64,000 nt of DNA from GCA-003244245 sp963712995. Its GTDB lineage: Bacteria > Actinomycetota > Actinomycetes > Mycobacteriales > Pseudonocardiaceae. Of the stretch, positions 1 to 8,671 are shown one piece after another (the stretch's first letter is position 1; every line of letters begins with the position of its first letter). Under the pieces are notes generated by a model that searched no databases, was not told the DNA's origin, and saw only the letters and a list, made by a program, of their open reading frames with translations. The stretch lies in NCBI GenBank assembly GCA_963712995.1, contig CAVQKH010000037.1, positions 25,190 through 89,189 on the forward strand. The letters run 5' to 3'. Both the position numbers and the translations under genes were made by a program.

Positions 1-604
1 CCAGCACCGCCACGCCCCGCTGAGTGGCGCGGCGCATCAACACCAGGATCTCCGCCTCGGTAACGCTGTCCAACTCTCCGGTCGGCTCGTCAGCCAGCAG
101 CAGCGGCGGGTCGTTGGCTATCGCGACGGCCAACCCGGCCCGGGCGCTCTCCCCGCCCGACAGCTCAAGGGGATAGGCCCCGGCCCGCCCACGCAACCCC
201 AGCGAGTCCAGCAACGTGGCGCGGGCAGCGCGGCTGGGCCGACCGGCCAGGTGCTGGACCAGCGCTACGTTCTGCTCCACCGTCAGGTGCTCGATCAGAT
301 TCGCCGATTGGAACAACAGCCCCACGTAGCCAGCGCGAAACCGGGCCCGGGCCCGCTCGGGCTGGTGACTGACCCGGTGCCCGGCCACCCAGACGGTGCC
401 ACCGTCGGGTTCGTCCAACCCGGCCAGGCAGCTCAGTAGCGTCGACTTACCTGACCCAGACGGTCCGACCACGGCCACCAGCTCTCGGGCCTGCACCGAC
501 AGCGACACCCCTTGCAGGGCGAGGGTCTCCTGCTCGCCGGCCCGGAAGAACCGGTACAACGCCTGGGCCTGGACCATCACCCTGGTGGCCGAAGGAATGG
601 TCAC
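1..604 (-). CDS. ABC transporter ATP-binding protein (C-terminus beyond left edge)
   Basis: ATPase subunit of an ABC exporter of the LolD/MacB/FtsE type; the permease is presumably beyond the left edge. In order the sequence shows Walker A GPSGSGKST (about residue 42), a Q-loop in LLFQSANL, the signature LSGGESARAG and Walker B LLLADEPTGELDS, followed by the start of the D/H-loop region before the sequence runs out. About 201 residues are visible of the usual 220-240. The GTG start at 604-602 shares GTGA with the stop of the upstream lipoprotein gene, so the two are probably translationally coupled and may act in one export or signalling unit. The substrate cannot be read from the sequence. 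Confidence 0.9.
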   Translation of the reverse strand, partial: MTIPSATRVMVQAQALYRFFRAGEQETLALQGVSLSVQARELVAVVGPSGSGKSTLLSCLAGLDEPDGGTVWVAGHRVSHQPERARARFRAGYVGLLFQSANLIEHLTVEQNVALVQHLAGRPSRAARATLLDSLGLRGRAGAYPLELSGGESARAGLAVAIANDPPLLLADEPTGELDSVTEAEILVLMRRATQRGVAVL

Positions 605-1272
605 CGCTGCCACCGCACCGAGTCGGTGATCCGGCGCCAGGGATCGACGTTGTCCGCGCCCCGCGGCCCGGACAGAGTCAGGATCAGTTCCCGACCGGCC
701 TTCCAGAACTCGTAGCGCTCCACCGCGTCCACGGTCGTCTTGCCAGTCACCGGATCCGGCGCCGAGGCCGCTCTATAGGTGATCAGCACCGCCGGTCCGG
801 CAGTGCGACTCACCATTCTGACCTGGCCTGGCTGGTATTCGGGCACCGAGGCCCGCAAAGCCGGCAGCTCCTGTGCTCGCGCCGAGGCCACATCCGGTGC
901 CGCCTGCTGAGGTCGGATCTCGATCCGGACGGTGTTGAGCTTGTCGGTGAAGACCACCGCCTGCCCCTGAACGGTCCGCGACCAGCCCTCCGGCACCGAC
1001 ACGGTTAACAACCCCTCCAGCGAGGTGTAGGGCACATAAGCCTGGTTGTCCGGGATGTCACCGGTCGGATTGGACTCCGGCGCGCCGGCGCCCGGCGACG
1101 CGCCGGTACCGGCAGCAGCAGCTGAGGAGGGAGGCGACGACGCGACTGCCGGCCTCGGGCCGCTACCGCATCCGGTCGCCACACCAGCCAGTAGCAGGAC
1201 AGCGCTAATGGCTGTGACCGTGTACCGCAGCCGGGCGGTAGGTGAGCCGAAAAGGCTGATCCCGGTAGTCAT
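601..1272 (-). CDS. Putative secreted lipoprotein, LpqN/LpqT-like size
   Basis: A 223-residue exported protein. The N-terminus has arginines, a hydrophobic core (AISAVLLLAGVATG) and a lipobox-like cysteine at about residue 35, followed by a Ser/Ala/Pro/Gly-rich linker typical of actinobacterial lipoproteins, then a compact domain of about 150 residues ending in an RRITDSVRW motif. An in-frame TTG at 1290 exists, but ATG 1272 leaves a normal signal peptide. Its stop overlaps the GTG of the ABC ATPase gene. It is divergent from the response regulator gene, with about 120 bp between that must hold both promoters. No catalytic motif is recognised. Confidence 0.75.
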   Translation of the reverse strand: MTTGISLFGSPTARLRYTVTAISAVLLLAGVATGCGSGPRPAVASSPPSSAAAAGTGASPGAGAPESNPTGDIPDNQAYVPYTSLEGLLTVSVPEGWSRTVQGQAVVFTDKLNTVRIEIRPQQAAPDVASARAQELPALRASVPEYQPGQVRMVSRTAGPAVLITYRAASAPDPVTGKTTVDAVERYEFWKAGRELILTLSGPRGADNVDPWRRITDSVRWQR

Positions 1273-1395
1273 GGCCTGCACTGTGCTCAACCAGGATGAA
1301 CTCCCGATGAGACAACGGTGAGAACCGGCACATCGCGTCCTGGTAGCTGGTCGGGTCTCATGGGTCTCTCATGTGCGCTGCTTAAGCTGCCTGGC

Positions 1396-2103
1396 ATGCG
1401 GGTGCTGGTGGTCGATGATGAGCTGCGGATGGCCGGCCTGCTCAAACGCGGTCTGGAGGAGGATGGCTACGCCGTCGACGTGGCCAACACCGGCCCTGAC
1501 GCCTTGTGGCAGGCCACCGAGTTTCGCTACGACGCGCTCGTGCTCGATGTAATGCTGCCCGGAATGGACGGGATCGAGGTCTGCCGGCGGCTGCGCGAGC
1601 AGGGACACTGGGTGCCGGTGTTGATGCTCACCGCCCGGGATACCGTCGATGACCGGGTCCGCGGACTCGACGTCGGCGCTGATGACTACCTGACAAAACC
1701 CTTCAGCTTCGCGGAACTGTCCGCCCGTGTCCGCGCGCTGATCCGCCGCGGCGGCGAGGACCGGCCCGCGACTCTGATGGTAGGCGATCTGCGGTTGGAC
1801 CCCGCCACCCGCCGGGCCTGGCGTGGTGACACCGAGCTGACGCTCTCGGTCAAGGAGTTCGCGCTGCTGGAGCTGTTCCTGCGCCACCCCGGCGAGGTCC
1901 TGACCCGTACCCGCATCCTGGAACACGTCTGGGACTTCGCCTACGACGGGGTCTCCAACGTCATCGACCAGTACGTGCTCTACCTGCGCCGCAAGATCGA
2001 CCGGCCGTTCGGGGTCGAGCAACTCGAAACGGTGCGCGGCGTGGGCTACCGGCTGCGCACCCCCACCGCTTCACCCGCCGCCCGCCGCGCCGGCGGGAAC
2101 TAA
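1396..2103 (+). CDS. OmpR/PhoB-family response regulator
   Basis: DNA-binding response regulator of 235 residues. The receiver domain (residues 1-115) begins MRVLVVDDE with the acidic pocket DD, has the phospho-acceptor Asp in LVLDVMLPGMDG (about residue 52) and the conserved Lys in YLTKPFS (about 102). The C-terminal winged helix (about 128-228) ends in the typical VRGVGYRLR. An upstream in-frame ATG at 1318 would add 26 residues before the receiver strand, so ATG 1396 is chosen. The histidine kinase gene starts 5 bp after its stop, so the two form one operon. The signal and target genes are unknown; the divergent lipoprotein/ABC pair is the obvious candidate. Confidence 0.95.
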   Translation: MRVLVVDDELRMAGLLKRGLEEDGYAVDVANTGPDALWQATEFRYDALVLDVMLPGMDGIEVCRRLREQGHWVPVLMLTARDTVDDRVRGLDVGADDYLTKPFSFAELSARVRALIRRGGEDRPATLMVGDLRLDPATRRAWRGDTELTLSVKEFALLELFLRHPGEVLTRTRILEHVWDFAYDGVSNVIDQYVLYLRRKIDRPFGVEQLETVRGVGYRLRTPTASPAARRAGGN

Positions 2104-2108
2104 GAGCT

Positions 2109-3485
2109 ATGGGGCTGGTGGGGATGGCCCTACGGTTGCGGCTGGCCCTGCTCTTCGTCGCCGGCACCGCCGCAGTGATCGTTGTAACCGGGCTGGCTTT
2201 CGTACTGCAACTGCGGGTCAGCCTGGACGCGACCCTGGACACCGCGCTGAGCAACCGCGCGAGCACCCTGGCCGATCGGTACGCGACCAGCGGCCCAGCA
2301 GGTTTACAGTTGGGCCGCGACGAGGAACCGGCCCAACTGCTCACCCCCGCTTGCCAGGTCGTCGCGTCTTCGCCCGGCATCGCCGGCCGCCCGGTGCTCG
2401 ATCCCGCCCCATGCCAGGCGGTTGCCAGCGGTGCTCGGCTCTCCTTCACCACCACCCTCGACGGGGAACGCACCCGAGTCCTGGCCACCACGCTGCCCAG
2501 CGCCCCGCACCTGTTGATCGTGGTCGGGATGGGCACCGACATCTCCGATGCCGCCGTCGACCACGTCCAGCGCGGACTGCTGTTCGGTGGAGCACCCGCT
2601 GTGCTGGCCGCCGGGATAGGCGCCTGGTTGCTGGCCGGGGCCGCGCTGCGACCAGTAGAACGAATGCGCCGCCAAACCGCTGAGATCAGCGAGCACGATC
2701 CCACCAGACACCTGGCCGTGCCTGCCACTCGCGACGAGATCGCCGCCTTGGCCACCACGATCAACGATTTACTCGACCGGCTGCATGATGCCCTGGCCCG
2801 CCAGCGAGGGTTCGCCGCCGACGCCGGACACGAACTGCGCACCCCGCTGGCGACCCTGCGCGCCGAACTCGAACTCGCCGCCCGCCCTGGCCGCAGCCGC
2901 GAGGCACTCGCCGCCGCCGTCATCGCCGCCGGACAGGAAACCGACCGGCTTATCCGGCTCGCTGACGACCTCCTGCTGCTCGCACGAGCCGAAGCCGGTC
3001 AACCCTTCCTCCGTATCGAACCCGTGGCCCTCCACGAACTGCTGACCACCGCCGCGCGCGCTGCCGCCGCCCGCGCCATCGAGCACAACATCACCATAGA
3101 CCTCGCCTGCCCCCCCGACCTGGTGCTGCCCGCCGACGCCGACAGGCTCCGCCAAATCATCGACAACCTGCTCGACAATGCCACCCGCCACAGCTCCCCA
3201 ACCGGCACCATCGAGATCACCGCGACCACCGGCCGCGGACACGCCGCGATCACCGTCCGCGACCACGGAGCAGGTTTCCCCTCCGAATTCGTGCCACACG
3301 CCTTTCAACGCTTCCGCCGAGCCGACACCGCCCGCGCCCGCAGCGATGGCGGCGCCGGGCTGGGCCTGGCCATCGTCGACGCACTCACCCGAGCCCACCA
3401 CGGCCAGGTCAGCGCCACCAATCACCTGGACGGCGGGGCGATCATCACCCTGCACCTACCGCTGACCCCCACCCCCGGCGAATAG
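2109..3485 (+). CDS. Sensor histidine kinase with HAMP domain
   Basis: Membrane sensor kinase of 458 residues, partner of the preceding response regulator. It shows an N-terminal TM helix (LALLFVAGTAAVIVVTGLAF), an extracytoplasmic domain of about 125 residues, a second TM (FGGAPAVLAAGIGAWLLAGAAL), a HAMP segment (RPVERMRRQTAEI), the HisKA H-box DAGHELRTPLATL with phospho-acceptor His near residue 240, and a HATPase_c domain with N-box NLLDNATRHS, G1 DHGAGF and G2 GAGLGLAIV. A second in-frame ATG at 2124 is directly preceded by GGTGGGG, so the protein may start five residues later. The ligand is unknown. Confidence 0.95.
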   Translation: MGLVGMALRLRLALLFVAGTAAVIVVTGLAFVLQLRVSLDATLDTALSNRASTLADRYATSGPAGLQLGRDEEPAQLLTPACQVVASSPGIAGRPVLDPAPCQAVASGARLSFTTTLDGERTRVLATTLPSAPHLLIVVGMGTDISDAAVDHVQRGLLFGGAPAVLAAGIGAWLLAGAALRPVERMRRQTAEISEHDPTRHLAVPATRDEIAALATTINDLLDRLHDALARQRGFAADAGHELRTPLATLRAELELAARPGRSREALAAAVIAAGQETDRLIRLADDLLLLARAEAGQPFLRIEPVALHELLTTAARAAAARAIEHNITIDLACPPDLVLPADADRLRQIIDNLLDNATRHSSPTGTIEITATTGRGHAAITVRDHGAGFPSEFVPHAFQRFRRADTARARSDGGAGLGLAIVDALTRAHHGQVSATNHLDGGAIITLHLPLTPTPGE

Positions 3486-4019
3486 CGCTCACTTCCCGCG
3501 TCGCGCCCGGAGTCCAGGACGGATGTGCCGCGGTTTCTCACCCTCGGTACATCGTCGTCTCATCTACGGGCAGCGACGCTGCGCTCCCGCGGTCCCCGAC
3601 AACCGGAGAGTGCCCATGACGCCCCGACCCACCCTGGCCGCCAGACGCGGCTGTTACCGGCTGTGCCGGCGCCGCGAGGACGCCCTACCGTGGCCGAGCA
3701 GCAGGCCGACGGGCACCGGCGTGCGACGATGGTTCTCAGATCTCGACGAACCACCGGCCTGCCTTCAAAGGGTGGTGCTCGCGCGCCACGGTCGATCCAC
3801 AGATCCAGGCTGACTCGCCCGACTGTGCCGCATCCGTACCTGAGCAGTGTGGATGCGCACGCGGCTCTCGCACGTCCAGCACGGTGATCAACTACTTGGC
3901 GTTACCTGTGGTTACCCGCTGCTACATTCATGATCAGTAGAGCGTGCCCGATCCGGCTACCGTCCGCTGATGAGCGACGCGACACACGACGCCCGAACGC
4001 GTTCCGGGAAAGGAAAGCG
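3486..4019. other. Gene-poor stretch, 534 bp
   Basis: Several open frames occur here on the plus strand, but their translations are low-complexity and Arg/Pro-rich with no domain and no convincing ribosome binding site. I see no gene, tRNA or clear terminator. The right end holds the promoter region of the next membrane protein. Confidence 0.5.
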
Positions 4020-4781
4020 GTGAAGAAACTTCCGCAGATCACCCTGCTCTTCTGGGTCATGAAGATCGCGGCCACCACTCTCGGTGAGACCGGCGGCGAC
4101 CTTCTCGCCCAGACCCTTAACATCGGTTACGCCCTCAGCTCCTTGCTGTTCATCGGACTATTCCTGGTCAGTCTGGTGATCCAGCTGAAGGCCACGAGGT
4201 TCCATCCGGCGCTGTACTGGACGGTCATCGTCTCGACGAGCACGGCCGGCACGACCATGTCGGACTTCATCAACCGCTCCGCCGGGCTCGGCTACGCCAA
4301 GGGCGCCCTGCTCCTCATCACCTGCCTCGCCGGCGTGTTCGCCATCTGGAGCTACAGCGGACAGACGTTCTCTGTGGAGCAGATCAGCACCTTCCGCGGC
4401 GAGCTGCTCTACTGGATCGCGATCCTGTTCTCCAACACCCTCGGCACGTCGCTCGGTGACTACCTCGCCGACAGCTCCGGGCTTGGCTACGCCGGAGGCG
4501 CGTTGGTGATCACCGCCGCAATGGTGCTCATCCTAGCTGCCCACTACCTCACCCCGATCTCGACCACGTTGCTGTTCTGGATTGCTTTCGTCCTCACCCG
4601 GCCACTCGGGGCAACCGTGGGCGACTTCTTCAGCAAACCCCTCGACAAGGGTGGACTGAACCTGGGCACGGTCGGCTCCTCCACGGCCCTTATGGCAATC
4701 CTCCTGGTGCTGATCGGATACACGCTGATCAAGCAGCGGAAACCGGCACAAGAACCAGTTCCTCCTCTCGAAAAGGTCTGA
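4020..4781 (+). CDS. COG4705-like multi-pass membrane protein
   Basis: An integral membrane protein of 253 residues that looks internally repeated. A pattern of the form TLGETGGDLLAQTLNIGYA recurs three more times in weaker form (TAGTTMSDFI..SAGLGYAKGA, TLGTSLGDYLADSSGLGYAGGA, PLGATVGDFFSKPLDKGGL), each followed by hydrophobic helices. This fourfold TxGxxxGDxL pattern matches the uncharacterised membrane-anchored COG4705 family. The start is GTG 4020, preceded by the purine-rich GGGAAAGGAAAG; the upstream ATG at 3930 would add a polar, Arg-rich extension not expected of the family. Function unknown; repeated Asp residues inside helices suggest transport, which is inference only. Confidence 0.8.
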   Translation: MKKLPQITLLFWVMKIAATTLGETGGDLLAQTLNIGYALSSLLFIGLFLVSLVIQLKATRFHPALYWTVIVSTSTAGTTMSDFINRSAGLGYAKGALLLITCLAGVFAIWSYSGQTFSVEQISTFRGELLYWIAILFSNTLGTSLGDYLADSSGLGYAGGALVITAAMVLILAAHYLTPISTTLLFWIAFVLTRPLGATVGDFFSKPLDKGGLNLGTVGSSTALMAILLVLIGYTLIKQRKPAQEPVPPLEKV

Positions 4782-4884
4782 CGGGATCCGTGAATCGCCG
4801 ATAGTGCGGAATCGTGCGCACCGTCCGCAGGGCCCGGTGGTCGATCTGCTTGATCCGCCCGGCCGTGCCCCGGCGGCGATCTAC

Positions 4885-5490
4885 TCAGGTGCGGCCGGCG
4901 TGGTGGGCCAGGACCAGCGGTCGCAGCAACGTTCCGGCGAGCCGCGTGGTCAGCGCGGTGGCCGGCGCCCGCAGCGCGAAGACGACGGCGAGCCCGATGG
5001 CCGCCCCGGCCAGCAGTCCCACCACGGCGTCGCTCGGGTAGTGAACCCCGGCATAGACCCGGGAGAACGCCAGCAGCAGAGCCAGCGCCGCGGCGACGAA
5101 TCCGAGGCGGCGGTTGAGGAGCCACAGACCCGCCGCGAAAGCGCCGGCGATGATGGTGTGGTCGCTGGGCATGGAGAAGTCGGCGCTGCACGGCAGCAGC
5201 ACCTCCGCAGCCGGCATCGTGAGACACGGCCGTGGCCGGGCTATCGTCGGCGAGATCAGATTCTGGTTGACCAGTACAGCCACGATGGTGGCGACACCGG
5301 TGAGGGCGGCGACGGCCACGCCGCGGGGTGCGTCGGGCCGGCCGCGGGCCCGTAGCCATCCGGCGACGAGCAACGCGGCCAGCCCGACCAGCCCGCCCCA
5401 CAGCGCGTAGGCCGCCAGGACACCGTGCAGCCACGCGGTGTGACGTGCCCACTCGTTGATGTCGCGGTACCAGGTGCCGTCGAGGGTCAT
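4885..5490 (-). CDS. PAP2-superfamily phosphatase, undecaprenyl-diphosphatase-like
   Basis: Membrane phosphatase of about 201 residues in the type 2 phosphatidic-acid phosphatase superfamily, which dephosphorylates lipid phosphates such as undecaprenyl diphosphate. The three signature motifs are present: ISPTIARPRP (motif 1, Arg-Pro), MPSDHT (motif 2, the PSGH His with Asp replacing Gly) and SRVYAGVHYPSD (motif 3). Around them are five to six hydrophobic helices. ATG 5490 is preceded by GGTGGG; a GTG three codons upstream is an alternative. It is convergent with the preceding membrane protein gene. The substrate is not fixed by the sequence. Confidence 0.9.
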   Translation of the reverse strand: MTLDGTWYRDINEWARHTAWLHGVLAAYALWGGLVGLAALLVAGWLRARGRPDAPRGVAVAALTGVATIVAVLVNQNLISPTIARPRPCLTMPAAEVLLPCSADFSMPSDHTIIAGAFAAGLWLLNRRLGFVAAALALLLAFSRVYAGVHYPSDAVVGLLAGAAIGLAVVFALRAPATALTTRLAGTLLRPLVLAHHAGRT

Positions 5491-5796
5491 CGGGCCCACC
5501 CTGCTGTGACCGTCACCGGTCCGGCGCCGCGGGTCGTTGCCGAGTTCTCGATCTCGGCGCCGGTCGTGGTGGCCGTCGGCTGTGCTGGTGCTGATGAGCT
5601 CGACGGCCCCATGCGGTTGACCTCCTGTGGTGGCCCGGGCGTCCCCCGTGACAACAGAAGCCGAATCCTACGCGCCTGTAGGTGATAGGCCCACCGGCGC
5701 GTCGAAAGCCATCGTCACAAGACGACGCGGAGCGTCATCGCGCCAGCCCGACACCCGCGTACCCGAGTTCGCCGGCCTGGCGACGGCCCTGGTCGA
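5491..5796. other. Intergenic stretch, about 306 bp
   Basis: No coding frame with a plausible start and no RNA gene is seen. It separates the PAP2 gene from the end of the BlaI/M56 operon and presumably carries the PAP2 promoter and the operon terminator. Confidence 0.4.
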
Positions 5797-6003
5797 CTAG
5801 CCCGAGGCTCGATCGGATCGTCGGACGGCTCGGGTGAGGGACAGCGCGAGCAAGCCGAGCACAGCCAGGGGCATCAGCCACCAGACCGGGATGGCTGTGG
5901 TGGCGAGCACGGCGGTGAGGCAGAGCGCGGCGATGATGCCGGCGGTGATGGTCCAGTCGTCACCGATGAAGAAGTCGTAGAGGAAGGCCAGCGCCGCTCG
6001 CAT
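5797..6003 (-). CDS. Small two-helix membrane protein, last gene of the BlaI/M56 operon
   Basis: A 68-residue protein with a short amphipathic start (MRAALAFLYDFFIGDDW), two hydrophobic helices (about residues 19-37 and 40-57) and a basic tail RRSDR. Its ATG overlaps the TGA of the upstream COG4280-like gene by ATGA, so it is translated with it. The FLYDFFIGDDW opening is typical of small actinobacterial membrane proteins found beside COG4280 genes. No enzymatic motif; probably an accessory subunit, but this is inference. Confidence 0.75.
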   Translation of the reverse strand: MRAALAFLYDFFIGDDWTITAGIIAALCLTAVLATTAIPVWWLMPLAVLGLLALSLTRAVRRSDRASG

Positions 6004-6797
6004 CAGCTGCCTTTCACCGATGCGCCCGCAGCGGTGAACGCCCGGGTGGAGCTGCGGCGGCGCTGGAGCCCCTGCAGAACGGCCACCGCGGACAACGCCA
6101 CCAGCGCGACGTAGGCCAAGACGGCGAGCAGGGCGGCGTCCGCCCCGGGCCAGTGCACGCCGGCGCCTTCAGCGGCCCAGAAAGTGCCGAAGGCGGTGAG
6201 CATGACCCCGACGGCGAACTTCATGGTGTTCTCCGGAACCCGGGCCAGCGGGGCGCGTACGGCGATCCCGGTCACAGTGACCGCGACGATGGCCAGCCCA
6301 GCACTGAGGGTAGCCAGCCCCATACTGCCCTGGTTGGCCCCGAAGGTCACGACGATGACCGCCACCTCCAGACCTTCTAACACCACAGCTTTGAACGACA
6401 GCGTGAAACCGTAGCCATCGGCGATCAGCCGCCCACGGCTCTCGGAGGTGGCGGTGCGCGCCACACGCAGCTGCCGGTCATAGATCGCCGCCTCATCGTG
6501 AAGGGCCTTGAAGCCGCTGGCCCGCAAGATGGCCTTGCGCAGCCACTGCAACCCGAAGGCCAGCAGCAACCCACCCACCACCAGCCGTAGCGCCTGCACC
6601 GGGATCACGGTCAACGCCGGCCCCAGCACCACCACCACAACGGCCAGCGCGGCCAGCGCGGCCCCGACCCCCTGCAGCGCGGCGCGCCAGCCGCGGGTGA
6701 CACCCATGGCCAGCACGATGGTCAACGCCTCGATGGCTTCCACCGCGCTGGCTAGGAACACCGACACGACCAGGAACACCGCCGCGGTCGTCATCAC
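6003..6797 (-). CDS. COG4280-like multi-pass membrane protein
   Basis: Integral membrane protein of about 264 residues with six to seven hydrophobic segments. The first helix carries SAVEAIEALTIVLAMG, an ExxE pair inside the membrane resembling the acidic motif of metal permeases, and a later segment has the related VLEGLEVAVIVV, so two acid-bearing helix pairs are present. This arrangement is that of the uncharacterised COG4280 family. A metal-transport role is only suggested by the acidic pairs. The start GTG 6797 (or ATG 6794) overlaps the stop of the M56 peptidase gene, and its own stop overlaps the start of the small membrane protein, so all are one operon. Confidence 0.8.
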   Translation of the reverse strand: MMTTAAVFLVVSVFLASAVEAIEALTIVLAMGVTRGWRAALQGVGAALAALAVVVVVLGPALTVIPVQALRLVVGGLLLAFGLQWLRKAILRASGFKALHDEAAIYDRQLRVARTATSESRGRLIADGYGFTLSFKAVVLEGLEVAVIVVTFGANQGSMGLATLSAGLAIVAVTVTGIAVRAPLARVPENTMKFAVGVMLTAFGTFWAAEGAGVHWPGADAALLAVLAYVALVALSAVAVLQGLQRRRSSTRAFTAAGASVKGS

Positions 6798-7795
6798 GAC
6801 CCTGCACTCTGTGCCGGAACCACCAACGGCAGCGCGGGTGCTGCGCCATGCTGCCCGGAGACCTGCATGGCGTGTTCGAACAGGTGCTCGACGTCGAAGC
6901 CGGCGTCAACCGCCCCGGCGGCAGCCACCGCAATCGCGAGGACCATCCCCACCAGCAGCATCCGGCGCGCAGGCGGCGGTTTGCCCAGCAGCGCCCGAAC
7001 CCGGGCCACGACGGCATGGCTGGTGTAGCCCAGGGCGATCCCCTGCGCCCGGGCCGCGACAGCGACCGGCGCGTGATGGAGGGCGAGCCCGGCACGGGCC
7101 ACCGCCCGAGCGGCTAGGCGTCGGTCCCCGACATCGGCGGCGGCGGCCTCGTCGGCGGCCCGCTCAAGCAGATAGCCCACCGCGGCGGGCAGCCGGGCCA
7201 GCAGCGGGTTGGCGGCTGCGGCGAGCTGCGCTACGAGTAGCCACCAGTGATGCCGCCCCGCCAGATGGGCGCGTTCGTGGGCGAACAACACCCGGCGCTC
7301 CTGCGCGTCGAGAGCTCGCAACATCCCCGCCGAGACCACGATCCGCCCTGTTCCGGTTCCGAGGGCGGGTAGCGCGAACGCCTCCGGCGCCTCCCCGGGC
7401 AGCACGACAAGCTCCCCCCCGGCGCCACCGCAGACCTGGCGGGCCAGCACCCGGGTGGCCCGCACCGCCTGAACCCGCCCGGTGGCGACTACGACAAACC
7501 CCACGGCGACAGCCAGCAGCACCGCCCCCGCGAGGTAAGCGACCGGGGCGGCGACCGGGTTGTCCACCCGCAGCGCCGCGGTGGACCAGCCACCGACCCG
7601 GGCCATGACCGGCAGCTCACCGATCGCGGTCCACACCAGCAGACCCAGCGCCCAAACCCAACCCACCGCAGCGGCGACACCGGCGCCGACCAGCGCCCGC
7701 ACCCCGGCGACCGGAGGCAACACGCGGGCCAGGCGACGCACGGCCAGCCCGAGCAACAGCGCTACCAGCACCGGAAGGTACACATCCACCCTCAC
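6794..7795 (-). CDS. M56 (BlaR1-like) membrane metalloprotease
   Basis: A 333-residue membrane protease of the BlaR1/M56 or HtpX-like type. Three N-terminal TM helices precede a cytoplasmic catalytic domain with the zinc motif HERAH (HExxH, residues about 169-173) followed by LAGRHHWW, and a downstream ERAADEAAA stretch that supplies the third ligand; a C-terminal TM follows. No penicillin-binding sensor domain is attached. Paired with the adjacent BlaI-type repressor it likely forms a signal-dependent pair in which the protease relieves repression, as known for BlaR1/BlaI and MecR1/MecI. It lies 6 bp after the repressor stop. Confidence 0.88.
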   Translation of the reverse strand: MRVDVYLPVLVALLLGLAVRRLARVLPPVAGVRALVGAGVAAAVGWVWALGLLVWTAIGELPVMARVGGWSTAALRVDNPVAAPVAYLAGAVLLAVAVGFVVVATGRVQAVRATRVLARQVCGGAGGELVVLPGEAPEAFALPALGTGTGRIVVSAGMLRALDAQERRVLFAHERAHLAGRHHWWLLVAQLAAAANPLLARLPAAVGYLLERAADEAAAADVGDRRLAARAVARAGLALHHAPVAVAARAQGIALGYTSHAVVARVRALLGKPPPARRMLLVGMVLAIAVAAAGAVDAGFDVEHLFEHAMQVSGQHGAAPALPLVVPAQSAGS

Positions 7796-7801
7796 GTCGG
7801 C

Positions 7802-8218
7802 TCAGTCCTCCTGGCCGACGGGACGCTCGCCGCTGTCGTGGGCGGAGTCGTGCAGCAGCGCGGCGAGGACTTGTTCATCGCCATCGGCGAGCTCGGCGAC
7901 GAAGTGCCGCAACACCGCGTGGCGGTCCTCGCCCTTGTCCAGCACCGCCCGCATTTGCCGCGCGGCGAGCCCGTTCTCATCCAGTACGGGCCGGTAGGCG
8001 TGCGCCCGCCCGGCCGGTTCGCGGGTCACCGCGCCCTTGGCGTGCAGCCGGGACAAGATGGTGTGCACCGTGTTGTAGGCCAGGCCCGGACCCAATGCCT
8101 GCTGCACCTGCGCCGGAACCAACGCCTCATCAGAAGCCCAGAGCACAGCCAAGATCTCGCTCTCCAACTCCCCGGACGACCGCCGCCCGGCCCCGCGCGA
8201 GCTCACCGTTCTTGCCAC
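7802..8218 (-). CDS. BlaI/MecI-family transcriptional repressor
   Basis: Penicillinase-repressor family winged-helix protein, about 138 residues. The DNA-binding part has LESEILAVLWASDEALVPAQVQQAL followed by the recognition helix LAYNTVHTILSRLHAKGAV, then the basic wing and a dimerising helical tail. GTG 8218 is preceded by GAAGG at a spacing of 5; GTG 8224 is a near alternative. An ATG at 8272 would put a palindromic site inside the gene and is disfavoured. It heads an operon with the M56 protease, COG4280-like protein and small membrane protein. Confidence 0.88.
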   Translation of the reverse strand: MARTVSSRGAGRRSSGELESEILAVLWASDEALVPAQVQQALGPGLAYNTVHTILSRLHAKGAVTREPAGRAHAYRPVLDENGLAARQMRAVLDKGEDRHAVLRHFVAELADGDEQVLAALLHDSAHDSGERPVGQED

Positions 8219-8243
8219 CCTCACCTTCTTGCCCAAGCAGTCA

Positions 8244-8259
8244 CCTACAGTACCGTAGG
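8244..8259. promoter_or_regulatory. Candidate BlaI operator (inverted repeat)
   Basis: The 16-bp sequence has arms CCTAC and GTAGG around a 6-bp centre containing GTAC, about 25 bp upstream of the repressor start. BlaI/CopY repressors bind short palindromes of TACA/TGTA type, so autoregulation of this operon is likely. Confidence 0.45.
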
Positions 8260-8334
8260 GGGACCGGAGCACGCGGGATGTTGAGGACTGCGAAGCGCGG
8301 GTACCGGGCTAATCGGCCTCCCTCACACAACGGC

Positions 8335-8470
8335 ATGACATCACTGCTCACCGCGGGTCAAGCCGCCGCACGCACCGGACTGATCCGCAAGGCACTGCGC
8401 GTCTACGAAGCCAAGGATCTGCTCCCTATGACCCCAAGCTCCTCCGGTGACCGAGACCCGGATCGGACTT
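8335..8470 (+). pseudogene. MerR-family regulator, N-terminal remnant
   Basis: The first 30 codons after ATG 8335 read as a MerR helix-turn-helix (LLTAGQAAARTGLIRKALRVYEAKDLLP), the family that binds spaced promoters as dimers. After this the frame loses similarity: the usual PxRTxxGYRxY wing is replaced by a short unrelated stretch and no effector domain follows. The gene is therefore a truncated remnant, now facing the small membrane-protein gene on the other strand. Confidence 0.55.
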
Positions 8471-8494
8471 ACCGGGTTGACCTCCGTGGCGCCG

Positions 8495-8671
8495 TCAACG
8501 GGCTGTATGACGGCCTTGGGCTGCGGGGCGAGTGGAGAGTCGCCCCGCCGCGTCGGGGTTTCGCGCGGTGGTGCTGCGCGCGGTGATCACGGTCAACACC
8601 GCGATCATCAATCCCACCAGCGGGATCGTGACCGGCCGCCACCGGTGGGTGAACTTGCACCTCAACGTCAT
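8495..8671 (-). CDS. Small single-pass membrane protein (58 aa)
   Basis: A short minus-strand frame begins at ATG 8671 behind a good ribosome binding site (AGGGGG, spacing about 6). Its product starts MTLRCKFTHRWRP, has one TM helix (VTIPLVGLMIAVLTVITA) and an Arg/Ala-rich tail of about 25 residues. The positive residues before the helix suggest an N-in orientation. No family recognised. It lies tail-to-tail against the MerR remnant. Confidence 0.5.
   Translation of the reverse strand: MTLRCKFTHRWRPVTIPLVGLMIAVLTVITARSTTARNPDAAGRLSTRPAAQGRHTAR

Noticed and set aside
3523..3887. Two overlapping plus-strand frames as genes
   Set aside because: Translations are Arg/Pro-rich without domain, and no ribosome binding site precedes them.
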